Shown here in pieces: positions 10,823 to 20,738 of a stretch of DNA of 64,000 bases (its first letter is position 1; each line of letters begins with the position of its first letter). The DNA comes from Prochlorococcus sp. AG-311-D23 (GTDB lineage Bacteria; Cyanobacteriota; Cyanobacteriia; PCC-6307; Cyanobiaceae). The DNA lies in assembly GCA_003284445.1 (NCBI GenBank), contig QBVH01000005.1:1-64000 (forward strand). The letters run 5' to 3'. The translations under genes and the position numbers were made by a program. A model generated the notes under the pieces. It searched no databases, had not been told where the DNA came from, and worked only from the letters and a program-made list of their open reading frames with translations.

Positions 10823-11734
10823 ATGCCAAAAATTTTAGATGGAAAAAAACTTGCTCAGGAGATTGAACTCACACTTCAACAGGCTATCGAATCGGGCCTG
10901 GAAGTTGCGAAACGACGTCCTGGTCTTGCTGTCATTAAGGTTGGTAATGATCCTGCCAGTGGAGTTTATGTCAATTACAAGGAAAAAGCATGCGATCGAA
11001 TAGGTGTTAGAAGTTTTGCAAAGCATTTAAAAGAAGATATTTCATTGGAGGAACTTACAGAAGTCATTAAAAGTTTGAATGAAGAAAATAATGTTGATGG
11101 AATTTTATTGCAATTACCATTACCTGCTCACCTTGATGAGACCGCTTTACTAAGGAGCATTGATCCTGATAAGGATGCTGATGGTCTACATCCTTTGAAC
11201 CTTGGAAGATTAATAAAGGGAGAAAAAGGACCAAGATCATGTACACCTGCTGGTGTTATGTCTCTGCTTGAACGAAATCAAATCAAAATCGAAGGGAAAA
11301 GAGCAGTAGTAGTTGGACGTAGTATTCTTGTTGGAAAGCCAATGGCTTTAATGCTTGAAGCTGCAAATGCCACTGTCACGGTTGCTCATTCAAGAACTAA
11401 AGATTTATCTTCTTTGACTAGACAGGCAGATTTACTAGTAGTAGCAGCTGGCAAGCCCTATTTGATTGGGGAAAACCATGTAAGTGAGAATTGCGTGGTT
11501 ATTGATGTGGGAATTCATAGACTTCCTCCTGATCAAGAAAATATGAAAGAGCTTAAAAAGACTAAACTTTGTGGAGATGTAAAGATATTTGAAATTGAAG
11601 ATAAAGTGGCTGCTTATTCTCCTGTACCTGGCGGTGTAGGGCCTATGACAGTAACAATGCTTCTAGCAAATACCGTGGATAGGTGGCAGAAACATTGTGG
11701 ATTACCTTTAACTATTAATCATTTACTTCCATGA
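10823..11734 (+). CDS. folD: Bifunctional methylenetetrahydrofolate dehydrogenase/cyclohydrolase
   Basis: 303 aa; [63 protein letters not shown]. Confidence 0.97.
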   Translation: MPKILDGKKLAQEIELTLQQAIESGLEVAKRRPGLAVIKVGNDPASGVYVNYKEKACDRIGVRSFAKHLKEDISLEELTEVIKSLNEENNVDGILLQLPLPAHLDETALLRSIDPDKDADGLHPLNLGRLIKGEKGPRSCTPAGVMSLLERNQIKIEGKRAVVVGRSILVGKPMALMLEAANATVTVAHSRTKDLSSLTRQADLLVVAAGKPYLIGENHVSENCVVIDVGIHRLPPDQENMKELKKTKLCGDVKIFEIEDKVAAYSPVPGGVGPMTVTMLLANTVDRWQKHCGLPLTINHLLP

Positions 11735-11776
11735 TTCACTATGTCCTGAGAGAATTGGTAAGAATCGATTTTTTGC

Positions 11777-12676
11777 ATGCAGGAAGCAATCGCTTCTTTT
11801 GACTTCGCTGAGTATCTAGAGAAAGCTAGAACTCGCGTTGAAGATGCGCTGGATGCGTCTTTAGGTCCTGAAAAGCCAGAAAAATTAAGGGAATCTATGC
11901 GCTATTCCCTTTTGGCGGGAGGGAAGAGATTACGACCAATACTTTGTCTTGCTGCCTGTGAACTTGCTGGAGGCGAAGTTGAAAAAGCATTGCCAACATC
12001 AGTTGCTCTGGAAATGATTCATACAATGTCTCTTATCCATGACGATCTCCCCTCAATGGATAATGATGATCTTCGTCGAGGGCGTCCAACTAATCACAAG
12101 GTTTACGGAGATGCTGTGGCGATACTTGCTGGAGATGCTCTATTGACAAGAGCTTTTGAGATGGTGTCAATTCGAACAGAGGGTATACCGTCAGAGAGAC
12201 TATTGAAAATAATTGGCGAGCTTTCTTTAGCGGCAGGGGCTCCTGGACTAGTGGGAGGACAAGTAGTTGATCTTGATTGTGAAGGGAAAGAAGTTGATTT
12301 AGAAACCTTGGAGTACATTCACCTCAATAAAACAGGAGCTTTGCTTAAGGCATGTGTCACTTGCGGAGCATTGATTGGTGGAGCTGATGAGAATCTCCTA
12401 GAAGCACTAAGTGTTTATGCGAGAGGTATTGGCTTAGCATTCCAAATAATTGATGACATTCTTGATGTAACAGCGAGTAGTGAAGTATTGGGCAAAACAG
12501 CAGGAAAGGATTTAATTGCTGATAAGACTACTTATCCCAAATTACTTGGTCTTGATGAATCAAGAAAGAGAGCAGATCTTTTAGTATCAAAAGCAAAAAA
12601 TGCTCTTGAGCCTTGGCCAGAAAAATCAAAACCTCTTCTTGCATTGGCTGATTACATTACAAGTAGAGATAGATGA
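11777..12676 (+). CDS. crtE: Geranylgeranyl diphosphate synthase (polyprenyl synthetase)
   Basis: 299 aa; [38 protein letters not shown] and FQIIDDILD aspartate-rich motifs. Confidence 0.94.
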   Translation: MQEAIASFDFAEYLEKARTRVEDALDASLGPEKPEKLRESMRYSLLAGGKRLRPILCLAACELAGGEVEKALPTSVALEMIHTMSLIHDDLPSMDNDDLRRGRPTNHKVYGDAVAILAGDALLTRAFEMVSIRTEGIPSERLLKIIGELSLAAGAPGLVGGQVVDLDCEGKEVDLETLEYIHLNKTGALLKACVTCGALIGGADENLLEALSVYARGIGLAFQIIDDILDVTASSEVLGKTAGKDLIADKTTYPKLLGLDESRKRADLLVSKAKNALEPWPEKSKPLLALADYITSRDR

Positions 12677-13188
12677 ATCTTAATCAAGGTTTCGAATTTC
12701 AATTCATTTATATTCTTGATAATGCTGTATTGGCCTGGGGACTAGCAGCATGTGGACTTGCTCAATTTTCTAAATTATTATTCGAATTAATTTTTAAGCA
12801 ACGGTGGAGACCGTCAGTACTTATTGAAACAGGAGGTATGCCCTCCAGTCACTCGGCTTTGGTAACAGGAACCGCTGCAGGAGTTGGACTTCAACTTGGC
12901 TTTAATGATCCAGTATTTGCTTTGGCTTCAACAATTGCTTTTATTGTGATGTACGACGCTTCGGGAATAAGAAGGTCGGCAGGCTTAACAGCAGCAAAAG
13001 TCAATCAAATTTCAAAAAATAATCCTAACGAATTGTCTTCAGAAACTACTTTGAAAGAATCTTTGGGGCATACAAAAATCGAGGTATTGGTAGGAAGTCT
13101 TCTTGGACCAATTGTGGCTTTACCAGGTATTTTCTTCATTGGTTCTCCTTTGCATATTTTGCAAATGATTGGATTAGTTTCTTTGTGA
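12673..13188 (+). CDS. Divergent PAP2 family membrane protein (DUF212)
   Basis: 171 aa; [50 protein letters not shown]. Confidence 0.9.
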   Translation: MNLNQGFEFQFIYILDNAVLAWGLAACGLAQFSKLLFELIFKQRWRPSVLIETGGMPSSHSALVTGTAAGVGLQLGFNDPVFALASTIAFIVMYDASGIRRSAGLTAAKVNQISKNNPNELSSETTLKESLGHTKIEVLVGSLLGPIVALPGIFFIGSPLHILQMIGLVSL

Positions 13189-14645
13189 AAGAAGTAAAAG
13201 CAAAAGAAGATTGTGTTGTTTTAACTAAGGATCAAGAAAAATCTCTTGAATTATTCTGTGAATGGCTTAACACCCCATATTCCTTCAAACCCTTTGTAAT
13301 GAAAGGCTTTGCAGGTAGCGGAAAAACATATTTATCTATGAAATTATTAAAAAAGGTCGATGAGTTAGGTTTGTGTTGGACTGTAGTTGCACCAACTCAT
13401 AAGGCTGTAGGTGTACTAAGGGAGGGCTTAAGAAGGGAATCTATTCAACCCACATGGTTTCCATCCACTATTCACCGTTTGCTTCGACTTAAGTTGAAAA
13501 GACAGGCGGATGTAGAAATATGCGAAAAAACTGATCAAACAGAGAACTCTTTGGAGAACTTAGGACTCGTTTTAATTGATGAAGCATCAATGATTGATTC
13601 CAAATTATTGGAGATAACGCTTGAATGTGCAAGATGTAATTCGACTCGGTTGGTTTTTATTGGTGATCCGGCCCAACTTCCACCAGTGGGAGAAAGTTGT
13701 AGCTCAGTTTTTTTAATGAAAAGAGCAGTGAATACTGAACTTAGACAAGTCGTTCGTCATCAAGGGCCTGTTCTAAAATTGGCAAATATAATTAGAGATG
13801 GGAAAATCCCTTGTAATCAGCCGCCAATATTGCCAGTTATTAATTCTAAAAAAGGTAATGTTGGAATATTAGATAGAAATAGCTGGCTTGAAAGAGCTAA
13901 ATCATCATTGAGGTTATCTTCCTTAGAGGATGATCACGATAGAGCAAGAATTTTGTGCTACACGAATCGAATTGTTGATAATTTAGTTCCTCATGCAAGA
14001 AGAGCTATTCATGGTGAGATGGCAGATCAATATCAGGTTTTACCAGGAGAGGTTTTAATTAGCCGTAAAGCTGTTATGGCAAATGCGTCATTAAATGAGG
14101 ATGAGCTTGGAGAAGAACCAGATATTCTGATTAATTCCAATAGAGAGATGGTGGTAGAAGATGTAATTCCAAATAGTTTTGACTTGGCCTCTTTGGGAAT
14201 TCACCAAGATTTTGAACACCCTTTACCTGTTATTGAAACTCAGATAGCTAAAGTCAACTGTGATGAAAAAGAATTCTCCTTAAGGTTAATTCCTCAAATA
14301 GGTTCTAAATCTCGAATTGACTTAGACCTTTCTTTGAATGTATTGAGCAATCTGGCAAGAGAGAGAGGGAAAAAAAATAGTGCTTCGATGTGGAAACTTT
14401 TCTTTTTTATTAGAGACTCATTCGCTTCTTTAGGTCCGGCCTCAGTCCTTACAATTCATAGGAGTCAAGGAAGTACTTTTGGAGAAGTGTTCATAACTTC
14501 TGATGTCTTTTGGCCTAAAGATCTTGAATTTAGAAGAAGACTTGTATACGTTGCTGTCAGCAGAGCGAGCAAAGGAGTATGGATTGTTGGTGATGATAAA
14601 AGCAAGACGAATCAAGATATTTTAGAGAAATTATTAAGTGAGTAA
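13185..14645 (+). CDS. RecD/AAA_30-type SF1 ATP-dependent DNA helicase
   Basis: 486 aa; Walker A KGFAGSGKTYLSMKLL, LVLIDEASMIDSKLL, FIGDPAQLPPVGE, TIHRSQGSTFGEVFI, VYVAVSRASKGVWI. Confidence 0.85.
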   Translation: MKEVKAKEDCVVLTKDQEKSLELFCEWLNTPYSFKPFVMKGFAGSGKTYLSMKLLKKVDELGLCWTVVAPTHKAVGVLREGLRRESIQPTWFPSTIHRLLRLKLKRQADVEICEKTDQTENSLENLGLVLIDEASMIDSKLLEITLECARCNSTRLVFIGDPAQLPPVGESCSSVFLMKRAVNTELRQVVRHQGPVLKLANIIRDGKIPCNQPPILPVINSKKGNVGILDRNSWLERAKSSLRLSSLEDDHDRARILCYTNRIVDNLVPHARRAIHGEMADQYQVLPGEVLISRKAVMANASLNEDELGEEPDILINSNREMVVEDVIPNSFDLASLGIHQDFEHPLPVIETQIAKVNCDEKEFSLRLIPQIGSKSRIDLDLSLNVLSNLARERGKKNSASMWKLFFFIRDSFASLGPASVLTIHRSQGSTFGEVFITSDVFWPKDLEFRRRLVYVAVSRASKGVWIVGDDKSKTNQDILEKLLSE

Positions 14646-14678
14646 TTTGGAAAATGTTATTTTTGAAAAAAGATTTCT

Positions 14679-16034
14679 TTATGCATAGTCCATAACAGTT
14701 TTTTTCCAATTTTCTATAATAAGAGGCGAACTGGCCCAATGCAAATGTATCCAGCTTGCATGAATTAAATGATTACAAAAACCCTCATTTTTACTTTCCA
14801 AATTCCATCCTTTAATATCCCATGGGCAATTTATTTCTGAATTATAGCTTTCATTAAATATTTCCCAGCGATGAAATTCATGTCCAATTAGTTTATTACC
14901 TGGAGTAGTGATAGGACTTTTATTTTTACTTCTTGCTTCTCTATAACCAATTTTTAAATTACCTTTTTTAGCTTTAAAAGGTAGTATTCCAGCCATTGAA
15001 TATTCTCTCCCTTCAAGATCAAATATACTTTTACATAAAAGCATCATTCCTCCACATTCAGCATATATAGGAAACTTTTTCGAAAATAATTTTATTGAGT
15101 TAAGGCTTGTTTTTGAATTGCTCAATTGGTTCGCGTGTTGCTCAGGAAAACCTCCAGGTATAATTAATCCTTTTGCTTCTTTTGGGATTTGTTCGTTCTC
15201 AAGAGGTTTCCAAGTAATAGTTGGCATTCCATTTTCTTCTAATAATTCTTTTGTTTCTTGATACCTAAAATGGAAAGCATCATCTTCCGCTATAGCAATT
15301 GGATGAATAAATTCGTTTTCTTTCTTTGGCAAAAAGTTAATTGTTTTGTTGTTAGATTCTGGAGATGATAAAAGCTTTCTAAAACTTTTTATATCTAGAT
15401 AATCTTTGGCTATTGATGCCCACTTTTTAACTTTAATATCTAAGTCTAAAATTTCATGAGCGGGAGCTAAACCTAAATCCCTCGCTGGAAGATGTAAGTC
15501 TTTGCATGAAGGAAGAGAACCCAATGACTTTGTATTGATTTGATCAAGAACCTCCAATAATATTTTTTCATGTCTAGGAGTTTGAACATTATTGAGAACA
15601 ACGCCTGCAATTTTTAATCCCTTATCGTGCTCTCTAAATCCTTTTATTAAGGCTGCTAGTGATGCAGCTTTCCCTCTAGCATCAACAATAAGGACTACTG
15701 GCAGGCTTAAAACCTTAGCTAATTCAGCGGTGCTTCCTTGTGAGCCACTGCCAATTCCATCAAATAATCCCATTACTCCTTCAACAAACGAATAATCAGT
15801 TAAGCCTCCGTAGTGATTAAAATTTTCTTTAACCCAACTTTCACCAGAGAGAACTAAATCAAGATTGCGACAAGCTTTTTTTGAAACTGCAGTGAGTTGT
15901 TGGGGGTCTAAATAATCAGGTCCAACTTTAAAAGTTTGAACTGTTTTATTTATACTTTTTAGCCAAGAAATTAAAAGAAGACTTAAAAGTGTTTTACCAC
16001 TGTTACTTGAGATTGCAGAGATTACGCATGCCAT
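14679..16034 (-). CDS. Cobyrinic acid a,c-diamide synthase (CbiA/CobB family)
   Basis: 451 aa; MACVISAISSNSGKTLLSLLLISWLK, VGPDYLDPQQL, LIIPGGFPEQHANQLS, AECGGMMLLCKSI. Confidence 0.92.
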   Translation of the reverse strand: MACVISAISSNSGKTLLSLLLISWLKSINKTVQTFKVGPDYLDPQQLTAVSKKACRNLDLVLSGESWVKENFNHYGGLTDYSFVEGVMGLFDGIGSGSQGSTAELAKVLSLPVVLIVDARGKAASLAALIKGFREHDKGLKIAGVVLNNVQTPRHEKILLEVLDQINTKSLGSLPSCKDLHLPARDLGLAPAHEILDLDIKVKKWASIAKDYLDIKSFRKLLSSPESNNKTINFLPKKENEFIHPIAIAEDDAFHFRYQETKELLEENGMPTITWKPLENEQIPKEAKGLIIPGGFPEQHANQLSNSKTSLNSIKLFSKKFPIYAECGGMMLLCKSIFDLEGREYSMAGILPFKAKKGNLKIGYREARSKNKSPITTPGNKLIGHEFHRWEIFNESYNSEINCPWDIKGWNLESKNEGFCNHLIHASWIHLHWASSPLIIENWKKTVMDYA

Positions 16035-16047
16035 CTAATGACTTTAT

Positions 16048-17355
16048 TTATTTGGCTTGATTAACTAAATCAAGCATTTCTTTTGCTATTGGCGTCGCAC
16101 TCGCAAGTAAAGGACTCGTATTGCCTCTACTACTCGAAAGTAAACGAGCAACATCATTTTCTAAAGAGTTCTTTTGAATGGGAACGACTTGTTCAATAAG
16201 TTCCATTCTTGCCATACCTCCCGCTTCTAATCTCATGCACTCTCCAGATTCTGATGCGAGGATTACACAAATATCGCTTTTTTGTTTGTTATTGGCTTTT
16301 GCAATTAATCTAATCCCCACTATTTGACCAGGATTTATGCTTGGCTTACCAATTGGTAGTGAAGTGATACCAACTTGAACAAGAGTTTTGTCAGGACGAA
16401 GAAAACTTACTTTCAGTTGATCTTTTTTTGAGGAGATAGGACTTTCAAGTTTCCAGTTGAGACGATCGGCAATCCATGCAGCAAGTAAAAGACCTTGAAC
16501 TGTTTGTGAGCCCTCAATATCGATATCAATTTTTTGTAAATTATCAAGAGCATTTCTTCTTTGAAGAGGATCAAATACCATCGCTAAGGTTTCTCTCCAA
16601 CCTCTAAGGCGAAGCCAATTCAGGTCGTTTACAGCTTGTCCAGATTGAATTCTTTGAAGCAATAAATTTAAGCAGATTATTGGTTCACCTAATGCAGTAT
16701 CAATAATTAATCTTCGGTTTGGTAGCGCTAGAGCATTGAGGAATTCGGGGGCCTCATCAATTCTTCCATTCCACCATAACCAAGAAGGAAGTTCATCAGG
16801 GACAAGAGTTTCAACAATTTCAAGCCCATCATTGATTGCAGCTTTATTACCTCTTAAAACAATTACGTCTCCACAAGCTGTTTTTCCTCCGCTTTCTTCA
16901 GGAAGGGGACAATAGGCTGCTACTAAAGTTTCTAGATTATTTTCTTTATCAATTGTGGGTGCAATTGTTATTAATCTTCTTGGTTGCAAATTACTAATAG
17001 AGGTGTCAATGTGTTGCCCTCTGAGGTCTTCTACTTTTTCAATTGAATCTTCACCTTGAATTGAAGATTGAACTCTGAAATCAAGTGGTGAAGTACTGTT
17101 AGGTAGATCTCCTCTTAGAATAATTTCTCTTGCAGCTTCTATGAGATCATTCCTTTGGCTCCCTACTACGGGCCCAGATATTTTTCCAGTTTTGACTAGT
17201 TTTTGTTCAATCCAGGCCGGTTGCCAGACAATTAAACAAAAAGTGTTAGCTCCTTTATCTCCTTGCTCATCATGAGACCATAGTTGCTCAAGATAGGTAG
17301 GAATTTCAGATGGAGGTAACTGAAGGGGTGTTTGTAGGGTTAATTGAGGAGACAT
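16048..17355 (-). CDS. opcA: Glucose-6-phosphate dehydrogenase assembly protein OpcA
   Basis: 435 aa; MSPQLTLQTPLQLPPSEIPTYLEQLW..., WNGRIDEAPEFLNAL; immediately downstream of zwf. Confidence 0.92.
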   Translation of the reverse strand: MSPQLTLQTPLQLPPSEIPTYLEQLWSHDEQGDKGANTFCLIVWQPAWIEQKLVKTGKISGPVVGSQRNDLIEAAREIILRGDLPNSTSPLDFRVQSSIQGEDSIEKVEDLRGQHIDTSISNLQPRRLITIAPTIDKENNLETLVAAYCPLPEESGGKTACGDVIVLRGNKAAINDGLEIVETLVPDELPSWLWWNGRIDEAPEFLNALALPNRRLIIDTALGEPIICLNLLLQRIQSGQAVNDLNWLRLRGWRETLAMVFDPLQRRNALDNLQKIDIDIEGSQTVQGLLLAAWIADRLNWKLESPISSKKDQLKVSFLRPDKTLVQVGITSLPIGKPSINPGQIVGIRLIAKANNKQKSDICVILASESGECMRLEAGGMARMELIEQVVPIQKNSLENDVARLLSSSRGNTSPLLASATPIAKEMLDLVNQAK

Positions 17356-17393
17356 CTAATTTGGTTCAAATAAAAGAATTGGATTTAATTTTT

Positions 17394-18935
17394 TCAAGGT
17401 CTTCTCCATAGAAGTTGATCTTTGCCAATAAGTAAGTCTGATTCAGTCGGTCCCCATGTCCTTGATTCATATGGATAAATAGGTAATTCCCAAGGAGAAT
17501 CCTCAATCTTTTCAAGTAGAGGAGTATATAAACGCCAAGCAGCCTCAACCTCATCGCTTCGAGTAAATAATGTGGGATCTCCAAGCATTGCATCAGCAAG
17601 GAGTCTCACATAGCCTTCATCTGATGGTTCTCCAAACGATTCGTCATAGGAAAATTCCATATTTACAGGTCTACTTCTCATCCCAGACCCTGGAGATTTA
17701 ACCTCAAAACTAAATTCAGCGCCTTCGTTGGGTTGAATTCTAAGAATTAATTGGTTTGAAGTTGGGCATCCCCCTGCTGCGTCAAAAAGGTGAACAGGTG
17801 CTTCTCTAAATGTGAGCACAACTTCACTAAGTCTTTTAGCTAATCGTTTTCCTGTCCTTACATAAAAAGGTACTCCCTGCCATCTCCAATTATCTATGAA
17901 CAGCTTCATAGCTACATATGTTTCAGTTGTGCTGTTTGGGTTAACACCTGGTTCATCTCTATAACCTAGGAGTGGATCTTCATCGCTACCTCCCTTTGAG
18001 TATTGACCTCTAACGCAGCATTCCCAAGGCTTTTCTTCATTCGCAAGCTTAACTGCCTGAAGAACTTTAGCTTTTTCATTCCTTATTGCTTCTGGATCAA
18101 AATGTCCAGGTGGTTCCATTGCTGTTAGAGCAAGCATTTGAGTTAGATGATTTTGAACCATATCTCTTAAAGCTCCTGAAGATTCGTAATATCCAGCTCG
18201 ATCTTCAACTCCAACTGTTTCAGAACTGGTAATTTGAACACTCGAGATATAATTTCTATTCCAAATAGGTTCAAAAATCGTGTTTGCAAATCTGAGAACA
18301 AGAATATTTTGAACAGTTTCTTTACCTAAATAATGATCTATTCGAAATATTTGACTTTCTTGGGCACAACCCTGAACGAGAGAATTGAGTGACTGAGCGC
18401 TATTGAAATCTCTTCCAAAAGGTTTTTCGATTACGACCCTACTACGTTTTGGATCTTTCAATAATCCTGCTGCAGCTAAAGCTCTACATCCACTTCCATA
18501 GAACTTCGGAGATACTGAAAGGTAAAAAGTTCGATGACCGTGAGTAGCTCTTAGCTTGTCAATTATTTCAAGTCTTTCTCCAAGTCTTACTAGGTGTTCG
18601 GGTTGTTGAAGATCTACAGGCTCATAGAAAAGGTTTTGAGAAAATAATTCCCACTCTTTTGGACTTTCATTTATTTGAGAAGAAAGAGCCTCTTCCATTT
18701 TTTCTTTAAATATTTCATCAGTCCAAGGTCTTCTCGCACAGCCTAAAATGGCAAACTCACTTGGTAATCTTCTTTGCTTAAAGAGTTCAAATAGAGCAGG
18801 AACTAGTTTCCTGTGTGTTAGATCTCCTGAGGCCCCAAATATAACCAGACATTGAGGAGGAACTACTCGCTCTTGGCGAAGACCTATTCTTAATGGATTT
18901 GTTACTGGCATGCTCATTGATAATTTCCTTGCCAA
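17394..18935 (-). CDS. zwf: Glucose-6-phosphate 1-dehydrogenase
   Basis: 513 aa; VIFGASGDLTHRKLVPALFEL, RIDHYLGKETVQNILVLRFAN, FYVRTGKRLAKR. Confidence 0.97.
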   Translation of the reverse strand: MARKLSMSMPVTNPLRIGLRQERVVPPQCLVIFGASGDLTHRKLVPALFELFKQRRLPSEFAILGCARRPWTDEIFKEKMEEALSSQINESPKEWELFSQNLFYEPVDLQQPEHLVRLGERLEIIDKLRATHGHRTFYLSVSPKFYGSGCRALAAAGLLKDPKRSRVVIEKPFGRDFNSAQSLNSLVQGCAQESQIFRIDHYLGKETVQNILVLRFANTIFEPIWNRNYISSVQITSSETVGVEDRAGYYESSGALRDMVQNHLTQMLALTAMEPPGHFDPEAIRNEKAKVLQAVKLANEEKPWECCVRGQYSKGGSDEDPLLGYRDEPGVNPNSTTETYVAMKLFIDNWRWQGVPFYVRTGKRLAKRLSEVVLTFREAPVHLFDAAGGCPTSNQLILRIQPNEGAEFSFEVKSPGSGMRSRPVNMEFSYDESFGEPSDEGYVRLLADAMLGDPTLFTRSDEVEAAWRLYTPLLEKIEDSPWELPIYPYESRTWGPTESDLLIGKDQLLWRRP

Positions 18936-19085
18936 TTAGATGAGAAATATTATCCAAGTTGCTTCAAATCATTCCGCCATTTTTTGTCGGATGTCCAAAA
19001 ACAAAATTGATATTGATTTATTAAATATAGAAAAAAATATCTCTAAAGTAATTAATAATTATCGCTTTCCAGACTTTTTATTTTT

Positions 19086-20309
19086 TTAATAAGTCTCAGC
19101 ATGCCATCTGCCTGCTTTTCTTAGCTTAGGTCTAAGTTCAGACCAGTCTAAACCTTTTGCAGAAGCCGCAGTTGACATAGCCTCATCTATACCTGGTTCC
19201 ATTCCTTTTAATCCACATAAGTAAATGTGAGTTTTAGGATTCTCAATCATATTGAATATTTCTTCAGCATGTTCAAGCACCCTGTCCTGGATATACATTC
19301 TTCCTCCTTTTGTATTCTGCTGCTCCCTGCTGATTGCTTTTGTGTATCTAAGATTTTCAGGAAACTTTGACTTGTAGTGCTCGAAATCAGCATCATAAAG
19401 CAAGTTGGCTGTCTTAGGTGCACCCATAAATAACCAAGCTTTTCCTTTGAAATTCCACTGATGTTTTTCTATTTCCGTAGGTTCAAACATTCTCCTGAGA
19501 TATGCCCTCATTGGAGCTATACCAGTACCTGTTGCAAGCATTATTATATTAGAATCCTCTTCCTCTGGAAGAAGCATCTCTTTGCCTACTGGACCACTAA
19601 TTTTTACTTTATCTCCAGGGGATAGGTTGCATAAATAAGTAGAGCAAACACCATTAATTGTTTCACCATCTTTTTCATACTGAAGTTGTCGAACACATAA
19701 TGAAAGTGTATTCCCTGCATAGTTATCTCCGTATCTAGTGCTAGCAATTGAATAAAGTCTTGGCCTATGAGGCTTCCCTTTTGCGTCTTCTCCTGCAGCA
19801 AGTATTCCGCAACTTTGACCTTCGATATATTTGAAGTCTGGGTCTCCTCCAGATAAATCAAATGTTATGTGTTGAACTTTCCCTATTGCTCCTTCTTTTA
19901 ATGCTGAATAATTTTCAGTTACTGTCCCAGTGAATGGTGCTTTTGGTTTGTAAGTATTTACGGGTACATCTGCATGAGGTTTCTTTGCCGCCGCTTTGGC
20001 AGGTGCAGAGGGGGTAGATTCAGACACAGGTTTAGTAGATTCAGGTGTTTTAGATGCAGCAGCAGGTTTAGTAGATGCAGCAGCAGGTTTAGAGGATGCA
20101 GCAGCAGGTTTAGAGGATGCAGCAGCAGGTTTAGAAGATGCAGCAGCAGGTTTAGCAGTTGCTGCTTTGACTTTGTCGCTTAAAGCATTTTTACCAGTTC
20201 TCAGCATTGCACCAAATGAATATTGCCTTTTTATCAAGTAGAAAAAGCCAATTATTATGGGAATATGTGCAAGACCACCTAGTACTACTTTTGTCTCTGA
20301 GTAAGCCAT
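19086..20309 (-). CDS. petH: Ferredoxin--NADP(+) reductase with N-terminal hydrophobic segment and Ala/Pro/Lys-rich repeat linker
   Basis: 407 aa; RPRLYSIASTRYGDNY, VCSTYLCNLSPGDKVKISGPVGKEMLLP, ATGTGIAPMRAYLRRMF, CGLKGMEPGIDEAM, C-terminal WHAETY. Confidence 0.96.
   Translation of the reverse strand: MAYSETKVVLGGLAHIPIIIGFFYLIKRQYSFGAMLRTGKNALSDKVKAATAKPAAASSKPAAASSKPAAASSKPAAASTKPAAASKTPESTKPVSESTPSAPAKAAAKKPHADVPVNTYKPKAPFTGTVTENYSALKEGAIGKVQHITFDLSGGDPDFKYIEGQSCGILAAGEDAKGKPHRPRLYSIASTRYGDNYAGNTLSLCVRQLQYEKDGETINGVCSTYLCNLSPGDKVKISGPVGKEMLLPEEEDSNIIMLATGTGIAPMRAYLRRMFEPTEIEKHQWNFKGKAWLFMGAPKTANLLYDADFEHYKSKFPENLRYTKAISREQQNTKGGRMYIQDRVLEHAEEIFNMIENPKTHIYLCGLKGMEPGIDEAMSTAASAKGLDWSELRPKLRKAGRWHAETY
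20053..20157 (-). repeat. 21-bp in-frame tandem repeat, 5 copies, inside petH (encodes the PAAASSK-type repeat)
   Basis: Consensus gatgcagcagcaggtttagNN at 20053, 20074, 20095, 20116 and 20137; protein reads KPAAASSKPAAASSKPAAASSKPAAASTKPAAASK. Confidence 0.95.
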
Positions 20310-20616
20310 AAAAACTTAAATTAGAAGGTGAGATTACCAAAAAGAGGTAACTTTTAGCTGTTTTATCTTGAGATTACTAATTTTTAAGTTCACCTTTTGA
20401 GACCGTCACAAGTTGATTTATTTTCTTAGATCCCAATATTTAAAAGAGTTTTTGAGATTAGTTCTTCTTTTCTGATAAACCGAATATTATTTTTTTATGT
20501 AATGTTTCAGTGAAAATAGTAATTATGAATAGACGAGTTTTATCTATTCATAGGGTAGAAAACTTAAAATAGTATTTCCCTCATAGAAAACTTTTAATTT
20601 AAAGAAATTTTATTTA

Positions 20617-20689
20617 TAGCCCCAAGGGGATTCGAACCCCTGTCGCCTCCGTGAAAGGGAGGTGTCCTAGGCCTCTAGACGATGGGGCC
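20617..20689 (-). tRNA. tRNA-Glu (anticodon TTC)
   Basis: Reverse complement GGCCCCATCGTCTAGAGGCCTAGGACACCTCCCTTTCACGGAGGCGACAGGGGTTCGAATCCCCTTGGGGCTA; folds as a cloverleaf, anticodon loop CTTTCAC, closely matches bacterial tRNA-Glu. Confidence 0.97.
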
Positions 20690-20738
20690 AGATGCAGTGA
20701 TAAATCACTCAATAAGTAATTGTTATCACAAATAAAAG

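Noticed and set aside
17366-17599. 77-aa minus-strand ORF at the 3' end of zwf
   Set aside because: Out-of-frame overlap with the end of zwf; no domain, and zwf itself runs intact to 17394.
19974-20241. Plus-strand ORFs 19974-20183 and 19996-20241 with repetitive arginine/serine- or alanine-rich translations
   Set aside because: They are antisense readings of the petH 21-bp repeat; composition is explained by the repeat and the minus-strand FNR frame is clearly the real gene.
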